The position numbers were made by a program, and so were the translations under genes. Below are positions 55,167 through 63,431 of a DNA stretch of 64,000 nucleotides, one piece after another; position 1 is the first letter of the stretch, and every line of letters begins with the position of its first letter. Source of the stretch: JACDAE01 sp963717195 (lineage in GTDB: Bacteria > Chloroflexota > Ktedonobacteria > Ktedonobacterales > Ktedonobacteraceae). The notes beneath the pieces are model-generated. The model ran no database searches. It had not been told where the DNA came from and saw only the letters and a list, made by a program, of their open reading frames with translations. The DNA lies in assembly GCA_963717195.1 (NCBI GenBank), contig CAVQVR010000021.1:62001-126000 (forward strand), in the 5' to 3' direction.

Positions 55167-55620
55167 CGTGAATGCGGTCACGACGGTTGAACCATGCAAA
55201 CGGGACGCGCCATAGTTGTAGGAAAATGGTGTTGGTTATCAGGGTTACGATGGCAAAAGATACTGGTGGGATCTCGTGATCTATAAGGCCACGCAGGAGC
55301 AATCCAATCGGCCATGCAATCAACCATGCCAATGCAGTGCGCAGCGACATTTTTCCGGGCTGGTTGGTAATGCGACGGCGAAATGCACCAACAAAGGGAG
55401 AGACAAGAAACCAGCCAATAGCAAACGGGGCCGCCACCTGCAAAACCGAGGGGACCGTCAGCGATTCTTTATGGCTACGCATACCAATGATAGCGAAGAT
55501 CACAAAGACCAGCGCGTCACCCATGACAAGCAGAGCGATGCGCGATACCCCTGAATTCTGCTGTTCTTCAGGCGTGTTTATGTTCGAGGTCGTATCGGCT
55601 GTGCGTTCTTTGATATCCAT
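55162..55620 (-). CDS. DUF3054 membrane protein
   Basis: The 152-residue protein has four hydrophobic segments and the DUF3054 signature: LLVMGDALVFVIFAIIGMRSHKE, then APFAIGWFLVSPFVGAF, then ALAWLIAWPIGLLLR and FAIVTLITNTIFLQLWR. The function of the family is unknown. It is the last gene of the ccm cluster strand run, 1 nt after the CcmD-like gene, so it is probably co-transcribed. Confidence 0.82.
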   Translation of the reverse strand: MDIKERTADTTSNINTPEEQQNSGVSRIALLVMGDALVFVIFAIIGMRSHKESLTVPSVLQVAAPFAIGWFLVSPFVGAFRRRITNQPGKMSLRTALAWLIAWPIGLLLRGLIDHEIPPVSFAIVTLITNTIFLQLWRVPFAWFNRRDRIHA

Positions 55621-55621
55621 T

Positions 55622-55849
55622 TTAGTCTTCTCCGGCCATATTCGTGTATGTTTCTGCTTGCTTGTCTACTTCCCACGAAGCATGTCCATTGTTCTGTGCT
55701 TTCCCTCGCTCCTGCTGCTCACGTACCAGTTCGGTAACGGCGGCAAGTTCGGTCTGTACGCCACGAACGCGCATCATCAGAAATGCCAGGTAAGCGAACA
55801 GGCCAATCCAGGCTATGGCGTAGGCTGCGATAAGATATGTATTTCCCAT
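55622..55849 (-). CDS. ccmD: CcmD-like small membrane protein
   Basis: The 75-residue protein has one N-terminal helix (YLIAAYAIAWIGLFAYLAFL) followed by a charged amphipathic helix (RGVQTELAAVTELVREQQER). The Y-L-I-x-A-Y-x-x-x-W motif and its position directly after ccmC mark it as CcmD. CcmD stabilises the heme-release complex CcmABCD. Confidence 0.8.
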   Translation of the reverse strand: MGNTYLIAAYAIAWIGLFAYLAFLMMRVRGVQTELAAVTELVREQQERGKAQNNGHASWEVDKQAETYTNMAGED

Positions 55850-55873
55850 AGGATGTATCCCTCTTTTCTAGTG

Positions 55874-56626
55874 CTATTCGTCAAGCCCATATTCAACACC
55901 AGCTCGCAAACGCTCGGCCTGTACCTGAGCCTTCTGCAAGTGGTAGAGCTGTATCATCAAAAAGCTATAGAACAATGTAAAGGTGAGCAGTGAAACCATC
56001 AGGGTTAATGTCACAGATGCAGGCAGATCACCATTCCCAACCTCGGGGCCAGGATGAAGCGTGCGCCACCAGACGGCAGAGAGGTAGATGATGGGCACAT
56101 CAATGACGCCAACGATAGCCAGCACCGCACCAGAATAGGCGCTACTGATAGTACGACCCATGTAGCTGCGTAGCATGATATAGGCAATATACATAAACCA
56201 CATGACCAGCACAGCCGTTAATTTGGGATCCCACGACCACCATGTCCCCCAGGTTATCCTGCCCCAGATCGAACCCAGGATGGTTGCCAGTGTGATGAAA
56301 ACGGCTCCTGACTCGGCGGCGGCACGTGCAAGCAAATCCCAACGCTCATCTTTAGTAATGATGTAAGCGATGCTAGCCACGGCAAGTATTACAAAAGCAA
56401 GCATACCGATCCAGGCCATCGGGACATGAAAATAGAAGATGCGCTGCGCATTGCCCTGTACTGCGTCTGTGGGAGCATACAGGAAGATCATCCATAGCGA
56501 GATCATCATGCCTATGAATGAAAGTGCGCCCAGTATCAGAGAGGCGACCGACGGTTTAGCCGGCGGCGATGTCTTAAATTTGGCGCTTTGCTGCTCGATG
56601 CGCGTTTCACGCTTCGCTAAGGCCAT
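55874..56626 (-). CDS. ccmC: Heme exporter CcmC
   Basis: The 250-residue protein has six hydrophobic segments and the tryptophan-rich heme-handling loop WGRITWGTWWSWDPKLTAVL. His residues flank it (FYFHVPMAW; VWWRTLHPGPEVG). It binds periplasm-facing heme and passes it to CcmE. The unusually long cytoplasmic start (about 25 residues) is not conserved. It is separated from ccmB by a dispersed palindrome. Confidence 0.92.
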   Translation of the reverse strand: MALAKRETRIEQQSAKFKTSPPAKPSVASLILGALSFIGMMISLWMIFLYAPTDAVQGNAQRIFYFHVPMAWIGMLAFVILAVASIAYIITKDERWDLLARAAAESGAVFITLATILGSIWGRITWGTWWSWDPKLTAVLVMWFMYIAYIMLRSYMGRTISSAYSGAVLAIVGVIDVPIIYLSAVWWRTLHPGPEVGNGDLPASVTLTLMVSLLTFTLFYSFLMIQLYHLQKAQVQAERLRAGVEYGLDE

Positions 56627-56643
56627 ATATATTTTTCTCCTTG

Positions 56644-56680
56644 TCGATAAATCGGTGGGCGCGGTAAACCTGGCCCCTAC
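56644..56680. repeat. Dispersed element between ccmC and ccmB
   Basis: The 37 bp from CGATAAATCGGTGGGCGCG to GTAAACCTGGCCCCTAC are a diverged copy of the 59.4-kb element. It occupies almost the whole 61-bp gap. Confidence 0.75.
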
Positions 56681-56687
56681 ATTTTAC

Positions 56688-57365
56688 TTATTCCTCGATA
56701 ACATATTGAAACAGGAGCGTTGAGATGCTCAAGAAAATTACATCAAACGCGATCATCAGCCCTATCCATGGCGGCTCGTTAACTGGTGGTAGCAAGAGAG
56801 AGCCGGTGGCCCGTACTGCGGCGATGACGACAGGCACGATCAAAGGAAATACCAGTAACGGGAGCAGCAATTCGCGTGCCTGCGTCGCTGCGGCCATTGC
56901 TGAGAACAGCGTTCCGATGGTGGCGATACCCAGTGTACCAAGCAGCACAATGGGGATGAGCGATCCCACTAACAGTGGCACATCGAACAGTGCAGCGAAA
57001 ACGGGCAGGGCAATGATTTCTACTACTCCGATAAATAGCAAATTGCCGAGCAGCTTTGCAAGATAGATGGCCTTGCGGTCGACGGGACAGAGCAACAAGC
57101 GATCCATCGATCCATGTTCGCGCTCGGCTGCAATAGTACGTCCAAGACCAAGCAGGCTAGCAAAGATAAAAGCGACCCAGAGTGCGCCGGGGGCTACGGC
57201 AGCCGTGTTATCGACGCGCAGGTCAAAGGCAAAATTGAAGATGACCAGTACCAGCAAAGCGAACAGGCCCATACTCGTCCACGTTTGTTTGCTGCGCAGT
57301 TCACAGCGAATATCTTTCTCCAGTATTGCTCCTACCTGAGACCAAAAGGTGTGCATCGTACTCAT
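56688..57365 (-). CDS. ccmB: Heme ABC exporter membrane subunit CcmB
   Basis: The 225-residue protein has six hydrophobic segments. It begins with a soluble start EKDIRCELRSKQTWTSMGLF and has the block AAEREHGSMDRLLLCPVDRKAIYLAKLLGN cited in part, matching CcmB coupling regions. LLPLLVFPLIVPVVIAAV follows. Its ATG overlaps the ccmA stop (ATGA), so the two subunits are translated together. Confidence 0.92.
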   Translation of the reverse strand: MSTMHTFWSQVGAILEKDIRCELRSKQTWTSMGLFALLVLVIFNFAFDLRVDNTAAVAPGALWVAFIFASLLGLGRTIAAEREHGSMDRLLLCPVDRKAIYLAKLLGNLLFIGVVEIIALPVFAALFDVPLLVGSLIPIVLLGTLGIATIGTLFSAMAAATQARELLLPLLVFPLIVPVVIAAVRATGSLLLPPVNEPPWIGLMIAFDVIFLSISTLLFQYVIEE

Positions 57366-58162
57366 TGCGTCGCCTCCTGGTAGATACGCTGGAGCGTCTC
57401 CAGATCTAATGCCGCTGTTGAACGTTGAAAAACGATGCGGCCAGCGGTAAGGATGATTATGCGGTCGCTTCCCTTGAGGGCACGCTCAAGCTGGTGCGTA
57501 GTAAAGAGCGTGCAACCTCCTTGAGAAGTGTGCTCATCAAGCAACGTATCGATAAGTTCGTGGCCTTGCTGATCCATGCCGGTATCGGGTTCGTCCAGCA
57601 AAAGTACCTGGGGAGCATGCAATAGAGCACGTGCCCAGGCAAGGCGCTGCAACATACCACGCGAGAACGTGCTGACACGCTCCTGCGCACGTCGCTCCAG
57701 TCCCACACGCTGTAACAATACGCGAGCACGCTCAGCTCCATGTTCTACGGTATACATACGAGCAAAAAAGAGCAGGTTTTCCAGCGCGGTCAATTCTTCA
57801 TAGAGGTAGGGCTGGTGAGCCACGAAGCCAATGAGACGACGTATCTGTTGAGCGTCACGTGTACTGTCCAGGCCGCAAATAGAGACGGTTCCTTTGCCCG
57901 GTTGTGTCAGCCCGGCGATGATGCGTAGCAGGGTGGTTTTGCCGGTTCCATTGGCTCCTAGCAGGGCAATGCGTTCGCCCTGCTGTATTTCGAGGGTGAT
58001 GCCCCGCAGGATTGGTTTCAGGGTGAAGTTTTTTTTGAGATTCGTGATTTGTACCATAGGAAAGGAAGATGGTGAGGTAGGCGATGAATCACTGGACGCG
58101 ATAAATCGGGTCCCTACGGGATGCATGGACGATGGGAATTGGGAGATTGGTTGAGTGTTCAT
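57362..58162 (-). CDS. ccmA: Heme ABC exporter ATPase CcmA with a palindrome-derived N-terminus
   Basis: The 266-residue protein has Walker A IALLGANGTGKTTLLRIIAG, Q-loop VAHQPYLYEEL, signature VSTFSRGMLQRLAWARALL, Walker B QVLLLDEPDTGMD and H-loop LFTTHQLE. The usual CcmA starts at about MVQITNLKK (residue 36). Here AGGAGG lies 10 nt before the 58162 ATG, which also overlaps the upstream stop, so 35 extra residues are likely translated. Part of them (HPVGTRFIASSDSS) is encoded by a dispersed palindrome. The enzyme powers the CcmABCD complex that releases holo-CcmE. Confidence 0.92.
   Translation of the reverse strand: MNTQPISQFPSSMHPVGTRFIASSDSSPTSPSSFPMVQITNLKKNFTLKPILRGITLEIQQGERIALLGANGTGKTTLLRIIAGLTQPGKGTVSICGLDSTRDAQQIRRLIGFVAHQPYLYEELTALENLLFFARMYTVEHGAERARVLLQRVGLERRAQERVSTFSRGMLQRLAWARALLHAPQVLLLDEPDTGMDQQGHELIDTLLDEHTSQGGCTLFTTHQLERALKGSDRIIILTAGRIVFQRSTAALDLETLQRIYQEATQ
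58081..58117. repeat. Dispersed palindrome inside the ccmA start
   Basis: The 37 bp from GCGATGAATCACTGGACGCG to ATAAATCGGGTCCCTAC are read in frame as VGTRFIASSDSS near the CcmA N-terminus. Confidence 0.8.
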
Positions 58163-59415
58163 CGGCGGGACGCCTCCTGTTCGCTGATCAGGGTACGTAG
58201 ATGGGCTTTGGTTCGGGCGCGACGTTCTTGATAGATAGCTTTGCTTAACTTGCCAGCTTCAAACTCTTTGTCCAGCTCAAGAAGTTCGTGCATAAGCACT
58301 TCTTTACGATCCTTCGTTGCTGATACAGGCTTTTTATGATCGTGCTCGTGTTCGCTATGATCGTTTTTACTAGCATGCCTGTTGCTCTTGCGACGACGAT
58401 CTTTGCCATCCCTCAGGCGCGAAAGGACTGAAGCAACGGTAATAATTGCCAGTAGAAGCAGGAAGCCCACAATGAGCCAGATTGTTTTGAGATCAATTGT
58501 GGATGCAGAGCTGGAAGGATGTGGCAGTCCTTCAAAGTTTACATGGATTTCTTGATTTGTGAGAAACTTACTTCCCGAGAAGACACGGTATGGATGCTGC
58601 TGAGCCGTGACGATGCCTTGCGAATTCAAAGCAGCTGCACTGGCATGAATGGATGGATCGACCATAAATGACAGGCTCACTGTTGGATACAGCGCTGTAT
58701 AAGCGAAATCATAGACCGACGAGAGGTATGGGACTTCAAATGAGAGTGAAAACTCGGTATTGCCAGGATAGACTGCCGCATTTGTTGCAAAACCGCCCGT
58801 CTCCTGAATAGCCTTGTAACCAGTAAACCCCTGATCCAGGCTGATGCTACGTGCATCCTTTGGTAATGAGAAGTACAGAGCATCCGGCTTACCATGGCTA
58901 GCATCCAGGGAGCCAACAAATGTCTGCAGGCTGAAGTTCTCGAAATCGAATAATTCGGAGACAGTAAATGTGCTTTTTTTCGCGTCCGGTGCCTGGACCA
59001 GCACCGTAGACTGAATTATAGCAATATTGCTGGTGCTTGCAGTCGCGTCATAGACGCTGAGATTTGTCTGCTGTACAGGTTTGCTGCCGAGCGTAACTAG
59101 ATCAGAGGTATATTGAGCTCCCTGATAGTTAATATAGATGGCATAGCTGATGGTCTGATCGGTTGCCAAGTTAGTGAAGATATATGTGCCATGTGCATTT
59201 GTTTTGGAGGTTGCCAGATCGTGTGCGCTCCCATCTTGCGACATCTGCAAGGTCACGGTCTGCTCTGCCAGAGGCACATTTTTACGCGAACCATCCAATA
59301 ATTGTCCGCTGATACGTCCATTTCCAGTCGCGATAACATGAGCTGAGGCATGTGTGGTAGGGAATAGCAATATGATAGAACAAAGGGCCAGAATAATAAT
59401 TAGAAATTCTCCCAT
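58159..59415 (-). CDS. Ccm-cluster membrane protein with Cna-like beta domain and His-rich tail
   Basis: The 418-residue protein has a signal or anchor at 1-25. An extracellular part (about 30-310) begins with a carboxypeptidase-regulatory-like beta fold (QLLDGSRKNVPLAEQTVTLQ, GTYIFTNLATDQTISYAIYI). One transmembrane helix (about 320-340) is followed by a cytoplasmic tail with NDHSEHEHDHKKP and a helical LLELDKEFEAGKLSKAIYQE segment like that of CcmI-type proteins. It sits between ccmI-like and ccmA with ATGA overlap. A role in heme delivery or apocytochrome handling is inferred from position only. Confidence 0.65.
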   Translation of the reverse strand: MGEFLIIILALCSIILLFPTTHASAHVIATGNGRISGQLLDGSRKNVPLAEQTVTLQMSQDGSAHDLATSKTNAHGTYIFTNLATDQTISYAIYINYQGAQYTSDLVTLGSKPVQQTNLSVYDATASTSNIAIIQSTVLVQAPDAKKSTFTVSELFDFENFSLQTFVGSLDASHGKPDALYFSLPKDARSISLDQGFTGYKAIQETGGFATNAAVYPGNTEFSLSFEVPYLSSVYDFAYTALYPTVSLSFMVDPSIHASAAALNSQGIVTAQQHPYRVFSGSKFLTNQEIHVNFEGLPHPSSSASTIDLKTIWLIVGFLLLLAIITVASVLSRLRDGKDRRRKSNRHASKNDHSEHEHDHKKPVSATKDRKEVLMHELLELDKEFEAGKLSKAIYQERRARTKAHLRTLISEQEASRR

Positions 59416-59434
59416 AGACGTAGGGATGTGGGGC

Positions 59435-59533
59435 GTGGGTCGATAAATCGGCGGACGCGATAAATCTGGTCCCTACGTTGTTGGGTGGGGTGTGGGTCGA
59501 TAAATCGGCGGACGCGATAAATCTGGTCCCTAC
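59435..59533. repeat. Two identical 42-bp copies of the dispersed palindrome in tandem
   Basis: Copies at 59435-59476 and 59492-59533 are identical (GTGGGTCGATAAATCGGCGG to AAATCTGGTCCCTAC), separated by 15 bp. They lie between the ccmI-like gene and the Cna-like gene and are stop-free in one minus-strand frame (VGTRFIASADLSTH, twice). Confidence 0.9.
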
Positions 59534-59543
59534 GGGGTCCATA

Positions 59544-59912
59544 TTATTGTGCCACATCATCATTTTTCAGTTCCTTCATCTTGCGCAACTGTTCTTCAAT
59601 CTCATCATCAAGTGCCTGTTCGTGCTCGTAGCGAGATTTCAATGATAACAGAGCGCGACGCATGTAACGTTCGCGCAACGCTCGATAGTCTGTTTCAGCG
59701 ATATTGCCGAGTTGAAAATCAAGCTCGACCTCCTGCAATGCACTACGTGCCGCCTGTTCGCGCTCACGCTCTTTAGGCGATGTTCTCTCTACAGGAGAGG
59801 TCTGGGTTTCAGAACGAGGAGCTTCAACGAGGCGAGAACGAAACAATGGGTACAGGACGAAGGCAAGCGCCAGCACGCCTAGAGCCAGAGATATCATGAT
59901 CGAGATGTACAT
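59544..59912 (-). CDS. CcmI-like membrane protein
   Basis: The 122-residue protein has one N-terminal helix (IMISLALGVLALAFVLYPLF) and then a charged coiled coil with EREREQAARSALQEVELDFQ and GNIAETDYRALRERYM. The D-x-x-L-G-x-I-x-E-x-D-Y-x-x-L pattern is that of the short CcmI/CycH N-terminal module. Its ATG overlaps the ccmH stop (TGATG). Confidence 0.75.
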   Translation of the reverse strand: MYISIMISLALGVLALAFVLYPLFRSRLVEAPRSETQTSPVERTSPKEREREQAARSALQEVELDFQLGNIAETDYRALRERYMRRALLSLKSRYEHEQALDDEIEEQLRKMKELKNDDVAQ

Positions 59913-60451
59913 CAGCGCCCCTCCGTGCCCAATCTTCTGAATAATGGGTCGTCGGCTGCAAGCTCTTGCTCAAGTTGTAGACGATAACGCTCCATTTCCG
60001 GTTCGTCGATAGCAGCCAGGGTCTTCTCGTCCTCGTCCGTAGCCGCTGGAGCAATGGTTCGCCACTCGCGTAAGGTAAAGAATAGAAGGGCAGCACCAAT
60101 CAGCACAAGCGCGATGGGAACCAGCCAGGCCAGGAGCGTAAAACCCTGCCACGGAGGCGACCAGGCGATCTGCTCACCATACGTATTGATAAAATACTGG
60201 AGTACCTGCTGCTCTGATCTGCCGGACTGGAGCTGCTGACGAATGACACCACGCATCTGCTGGGCTATCAATGCGGGCGAATTGGCAACCGACTCGCTCT
60301 GGCAAACGGGACACTTGAGCTGAGAACCAACCTCGTATACCTGCTGATCCAACGTCTTATGCGTTGAAGCGTTAAACGCTAGAAATGACCAGAACGCAGC
60401 CACGAGCGCAACGATACCTAATAGAAGGAAGACTGTACGCTTCTGTCTCAT
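59912..60451 (-). CDS. ccmH: Cytochrome c maturation protein CcmH
   Basis: The 179-residue protein (ATG at 60451 overlapping the ccmF stop, GAAGGAG upstream; a longer frame is an artefact inside ccmF) has a signal anchor (about 6-26). The redox motif is LKCPVCQSESVANSPALIAQ, followed by MRGVIRQQLQSGRSEQQVLQYF and YGEQIAWSPPWQG. A second helix (about 115-138) and an acidic tail complete it. It reduces the apocytochrome CXXCH thiols or keeps them reduced before heme ligation. Confidence 0.93.
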   Translation of the reverse strand: MRQKRTVFLLLGIVALVAAFWSFLAFNASTHKTLDQQVYEVGSQLKCPVCQSESVANSPALIAQQMRGVIRQQLQSGRSEQQVLQYFINTYGEQIAWSPPWQGFTLLAWLVPIALVLIGAALLFFTLREWRTIAPAATDEDEKTLAAIDEPEMERYRLQLEQELAADDPLFRRLGTEGR

Positions 60452-62475
60452 ACAATTACTCCTTCGTTCTCTACATCCGATGACTGTGACGGCTTCACAG
60501 TCTGAGTTGTAGCAGCGTTTGTTGCAGCAATAGCCCGTCGTCTTGGTGGCCACCAGCACACGATTCCTCCCAGGAGCATAAAGAACCCACCGTACCAGAC
60601 AAGCGGTACCAGCGGATTTACAAATACATTTATGGTTGCCTGCGATGCGCCAGTCCAATCGTCCAGGTAGACGTAGAGGTCGGTCAGGCCAAATGTCGTA
60701 ATCGGGATCAGGCTCACGGGTTGATTTTGAAAGCTGCGATAGATTGTACGACCGGGATAGATATAGGTCTGCAACTGCCCATCGCGCCAGACCTGTAGCT
60801 GTGACACTACTGTTTCATGATCGCTCTCGTTGCTATCGAGGTTGCCAAAATAGACGAGGCGATAGCCTGCGACGCTCATCTCCTGTCCACTTTTCAGGAT
60901 TGCATCCTGCTGAATTTGAAAGAAGTGCGAACCAATTATACCTATAACAAGCGCAATCATTCCCAGATGAACCAGATAGCCACCGTAACGTTGGCGATAA
61001 CGCTGGAAGAGCATATACAGAGCAACGATATAGGGTTCGCCATGGCTGTGACGCACACGCATCCCACGCCAGAGTTCATAGAGAATAGCAGCAGCAGTGA
61101 ATGCACAGACCGAGAAGCCAATATTGGCCGCCACATCGGTAACGCCAAACAGAGGCAGCAGTAGAGCACAGAGGGCAGCACCAATGACAGGAATACTCAA
61201 ATTACGCCACAGGGCCCGTGTTGAGGTGCGACGCCAGGCCAGCAGAGGTCCAATACCCATTGCCAGAATCAGGACAACAGACAGGGGACCAACCACCTGC
61301 TCATAAAATGGAGGTCCAACCGTCATAGTCTGACGACGAATAGCGGCAGAGATAAGCGGAAAGATCGTGCCCCAGAGCACGGCGAAGGTGATACCAAGCA
61401 GGAGCAGATTGTTGAACAGGAAAACCCCTTCGCGTGATATAACCGAATTGAACTCTTGCTCCGGGCGCATATTCGGCAGACGAAACAGGAACAGGCTGCT
61501 TGAAAAGGCAAGCACAATCGCCAGAAATACCAGGAAGTACGCACCAATATCGGAATAGGCAAACGAGTGTACGGAACTGATCACTCCGCTACGCACTTCA
61601 AAAGTCCCAAAGATCGAGAGCGCAAAGGAGGCAATAACGAGACCAAGATTCCAGACCTTGAGCATGCCGCGTCGCTCCTGCACCATTGTCGAATGTAGGA
61701 ATGCAGTCGCCGTCAGCCAGGGTAGGAGAGCGGCATTCTCCACTGGATCCCAGCTCCAATAGCCGCCCCAGCCCAGTACATGATAGGCCCACCATGCACC
61801 CAGGATCAGGCCCGTCGTCTGAATGGACCAGGAAGCTAGCATCCAGCGACGGATAGCACGCAGCCAATCACTACTTAGCTGTCCCGTAATCAATGCGGCA
61901 ATCGCAAACGCAAAAGGAACAGAAAAACTCATATACCCCATCAACAGCGTCGGTGGGTGTACCAACATGCCAGGATCCATCAGCAGAGGATTGAGCCCGT
62001 TGCCATCACCTGGCGCAATCGGTGTACGCACGAAAGGGTTGGAGACGGTCGAGAGCATAAGCAAGAAGAAGATTTCAATGCCCATCAGTGTCGCTACGAT
62101 ATAAGGAACCAGGGCTGATGGAGCGCGTTTTGACGTAAATACGAAAATAGCGGAGAAGACTGAGAGCATCAACGCCCAGTAAAGTAAAGATCCTTCTTGC
62201 CCACCATAGAACGCCGCCGCTGTGTAATACCACGGCATACTCAGGCTAGACTGTTCTGCCACATAGCTTACACCAAAATCATGAGTGAGAAACGAGACGA
62301 CTAGAGCAGCGGAGGCCAGGAGCAGGAAGAAGGTTACAACCAGGGTACTACGCAGAGCACTAGTGATCAGTTGCGGCATATTGCGCTTCGCCCCAAGCAC
62401 GGCGACCAAGATTGTATAGAGGGCAAAGCCGATGGCAAGAATAAGAGCGATACTACCTAAATCTGAAAAGTACAC
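60448..62475 (-). CDS. ccmF: Cytochrome c heme lyase CcmF
   Basis: The 675-residue protein has about fifteen hydrophobic segments and the WWD heme loop GWGGYWSWDPVENAALLPWL. MLVHPPTLLMGYMSFSVPFA and the periplasmic His-bearing loops are also present. It forms the thioether bonds between heme from CcmE and the apocytochrome. The length is normal. The gene is coupled to ccmH by ATGA overlap and follows ccmE after 12 nt. Confidence 0.95.
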   Translation of the reverse strand: MYFSDLGSIALILAIGFALYTILVAVLGAKRNMPQLITSALRSTLVVTFFLLLASAALVVSFLTHDFGVSYVAEQSSLSMPWYYTAAAFYGGQEGSLLYWALMLSVFSAIFVFTSKRAPSALVPYIVATLMGIEIFFLLMLSTVSNPFVRTPIAPGDGNGLNPLLMDPGMLVHPPTLLMGYMSFSVPFAFAIAALITGQLSSDWLRAIRRWMLASWSIQTTGLILGAWWAYHVLGWGGYWSWDPVENAALLPWLTATAFLHSTMVQERRGMLKVWNLGLVIASFALSIFGTFEVRSGVISSVHSFAYSDIGAYFLVFLAIVLAFSSSLFLFRLPNMRPEQEFNSVISREGVFLFNNLLLLGITFAVLWGTIFPLISAAIRRQTMTVGPPFYEQVVGPLSVVLILAMGIGPLLAWRRTSTRALWRNLSIPVIGAALCALLLPLFGVTDVAANIGFSVCAFTAAAILYELWRGMRVRHSHGEPYIVALYMLFQRYRQRYGGYLVHLGMIALVIGIIGSHFFQIQQDAILKSGQEMSVAGYRLVYFGNLDSNESDHETVVSQLQVWRDGQLQTYIYPGRTIYRSFQNQPVSLIPITTFGLTDLYVYLDDWTGASQATINVFVNPLVPLVWYGGFFMLLGGIVCWWPPRRRAIAATNAATTQTVKPSQSSDVENEGVIV

Positions 62476-62487
62476 GGTTCTTCCTCA

Positions 62488-62916
62488 TTATTGTGCAGTT
62501 GGAGTCGCCGACTGAAATTTAGAAGGGCATTTTGTTAGTAGCGTCTGCGCATTGAACGCTCCCTGACCGCTGTAATGTCCTTCTACAACGACCTGGATAC
62601 CGGGACCAAATATATCGGGCACGATCCCACTATAGGTAACGGGCAAGGTTTGCTTACCATCGACGATAGTAAAGGCAATCTGCTCCTGTGCATCGTTACG
62701 TGCAACCGAACCAGCCTGCACAATCCCAGCCACGCGTACCGATTGTGCGGTACAGGTAGTGCAATGCTTCAACTCGGAGACGGTCATGTAGTAAACGGCG
62801 CTGGCCTGTGTATTGGCAAATACCAGGTAGACGACCGCACCGAGGATAGCGATACCGGCCAGAATGAAGCTGAGCGGGATGCGCCGCCTGCCGGGAGTAG
62901 GAATAGCTGCCTGCAC
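62488..62916 (-). CDS. ccmE: Heme chaperone CcmE, Cys variant with CPSKF motif
   Basis: There are 142 residues from GTG at 62916 (GGAGG 8 nt upstream; the frame begins 5 codons earlier). An N-terminal anchor (about 13-33) precedes an OB-fold beta domain (YYMTVSELKHC ... VRVAGIV ... VTYSGIVPDIFGPGIQVVVEG). Classical CcmE binds heme through His in HxxxY. Here the site reads LLTKCPSKFQ, so the ligand-forming residue is Cys and the Tyr is Phe. Cys-type CcmE with CxxxY is known from other bacteria and archaea; CxxxF is a further change. An additional C-x-x-C (CTTC) occurs near residue 54. Confidence 0.88.
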   Translation of the reverse strand: MQAAIPTPGRRRIPLSFILAGIAILGAVVYLVFANTQASAVYYMTVSELKHCTTCTAQSVRVAGIVQAGSVARNDAQEQIAFTIVDGKQTLPVTYSGIVPDIFGPGIQVVVEGHYSGQGAFNAQTLLTKCPSKFQSATPTAQ

Positions 62917-62952
62917 GATAACGACCTCCACGATAGTAACGTAAATAAGTGC

Positions 62953-63414
62953 TTAATGGGGCGCGATGCTCATCTCAAACAGGCCATTGAGTAGCGCACC
63001 CAGAATAAATACCAGTATACCAAGAGCTAACATCAATTGTGGTGCCGCCCTGGACAGACGCGTTGAGCGTTTTGCCAGGCGACGAATATTACTTTGCGCC
63101 ATATAGATTGCCAGGACAAACATAGTAATTGCCGCCACAATCTTGATGCCCAGGACAATTAAGTAGGGCATACCCAATGTTGTCTGTGACAGGCGATCAA
63201 AGACGAGATAGCCACCAGTCAGCAACAAGACAGCGACACAGATATTCACTATGCGCTTAAACTCTTCCGCTATTTTAGCAGCCAGCGCGGGAGCCGGGCC
63301 AATGGCGCGTAGAGCGGGCATCAGGACCAGTAAGTAGAATATATTTCCACCTACCCAGGTCGCACCCGCTAATATATGCGCAACACGTACAAGCGTGAGA
63401 ATCTCTAGCATCAT
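62953..63414 (-). CDS. CopD/DUF2269-like four-helix membrane protein
   Basis: The 153-residue protein has four hydrophobic segments and begins LVRVAHILAGATWVGGNIFY. The H-I-L-x-G-x-x-W-V-G-G motif is common to CopD-type and related heme- or copper-associated membrane proteins. Further His residues are scarce. Its position between the thioredoxin-like gene and ccmE suggests a part in heme or copper handling during cytochrome assembly (inference). Confidence 0.7.
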   Translation of the reverse strand: MMLEILTLVRVAHILAGATWVGGNIFYLLVLMPALRAIGPAPALAAKIAEEFKRIVNICVAVLLLTGGYLVFDRLSQTTLGMPYLIVLGIKIVAAITMFVLAIYMAQSNIRRLAKRSTRLSRAAPQLMLALGILVFILGALLNGLFEMSIAPH

Positions 63415-63431
63415 TTCGCCTGTATCAACTA

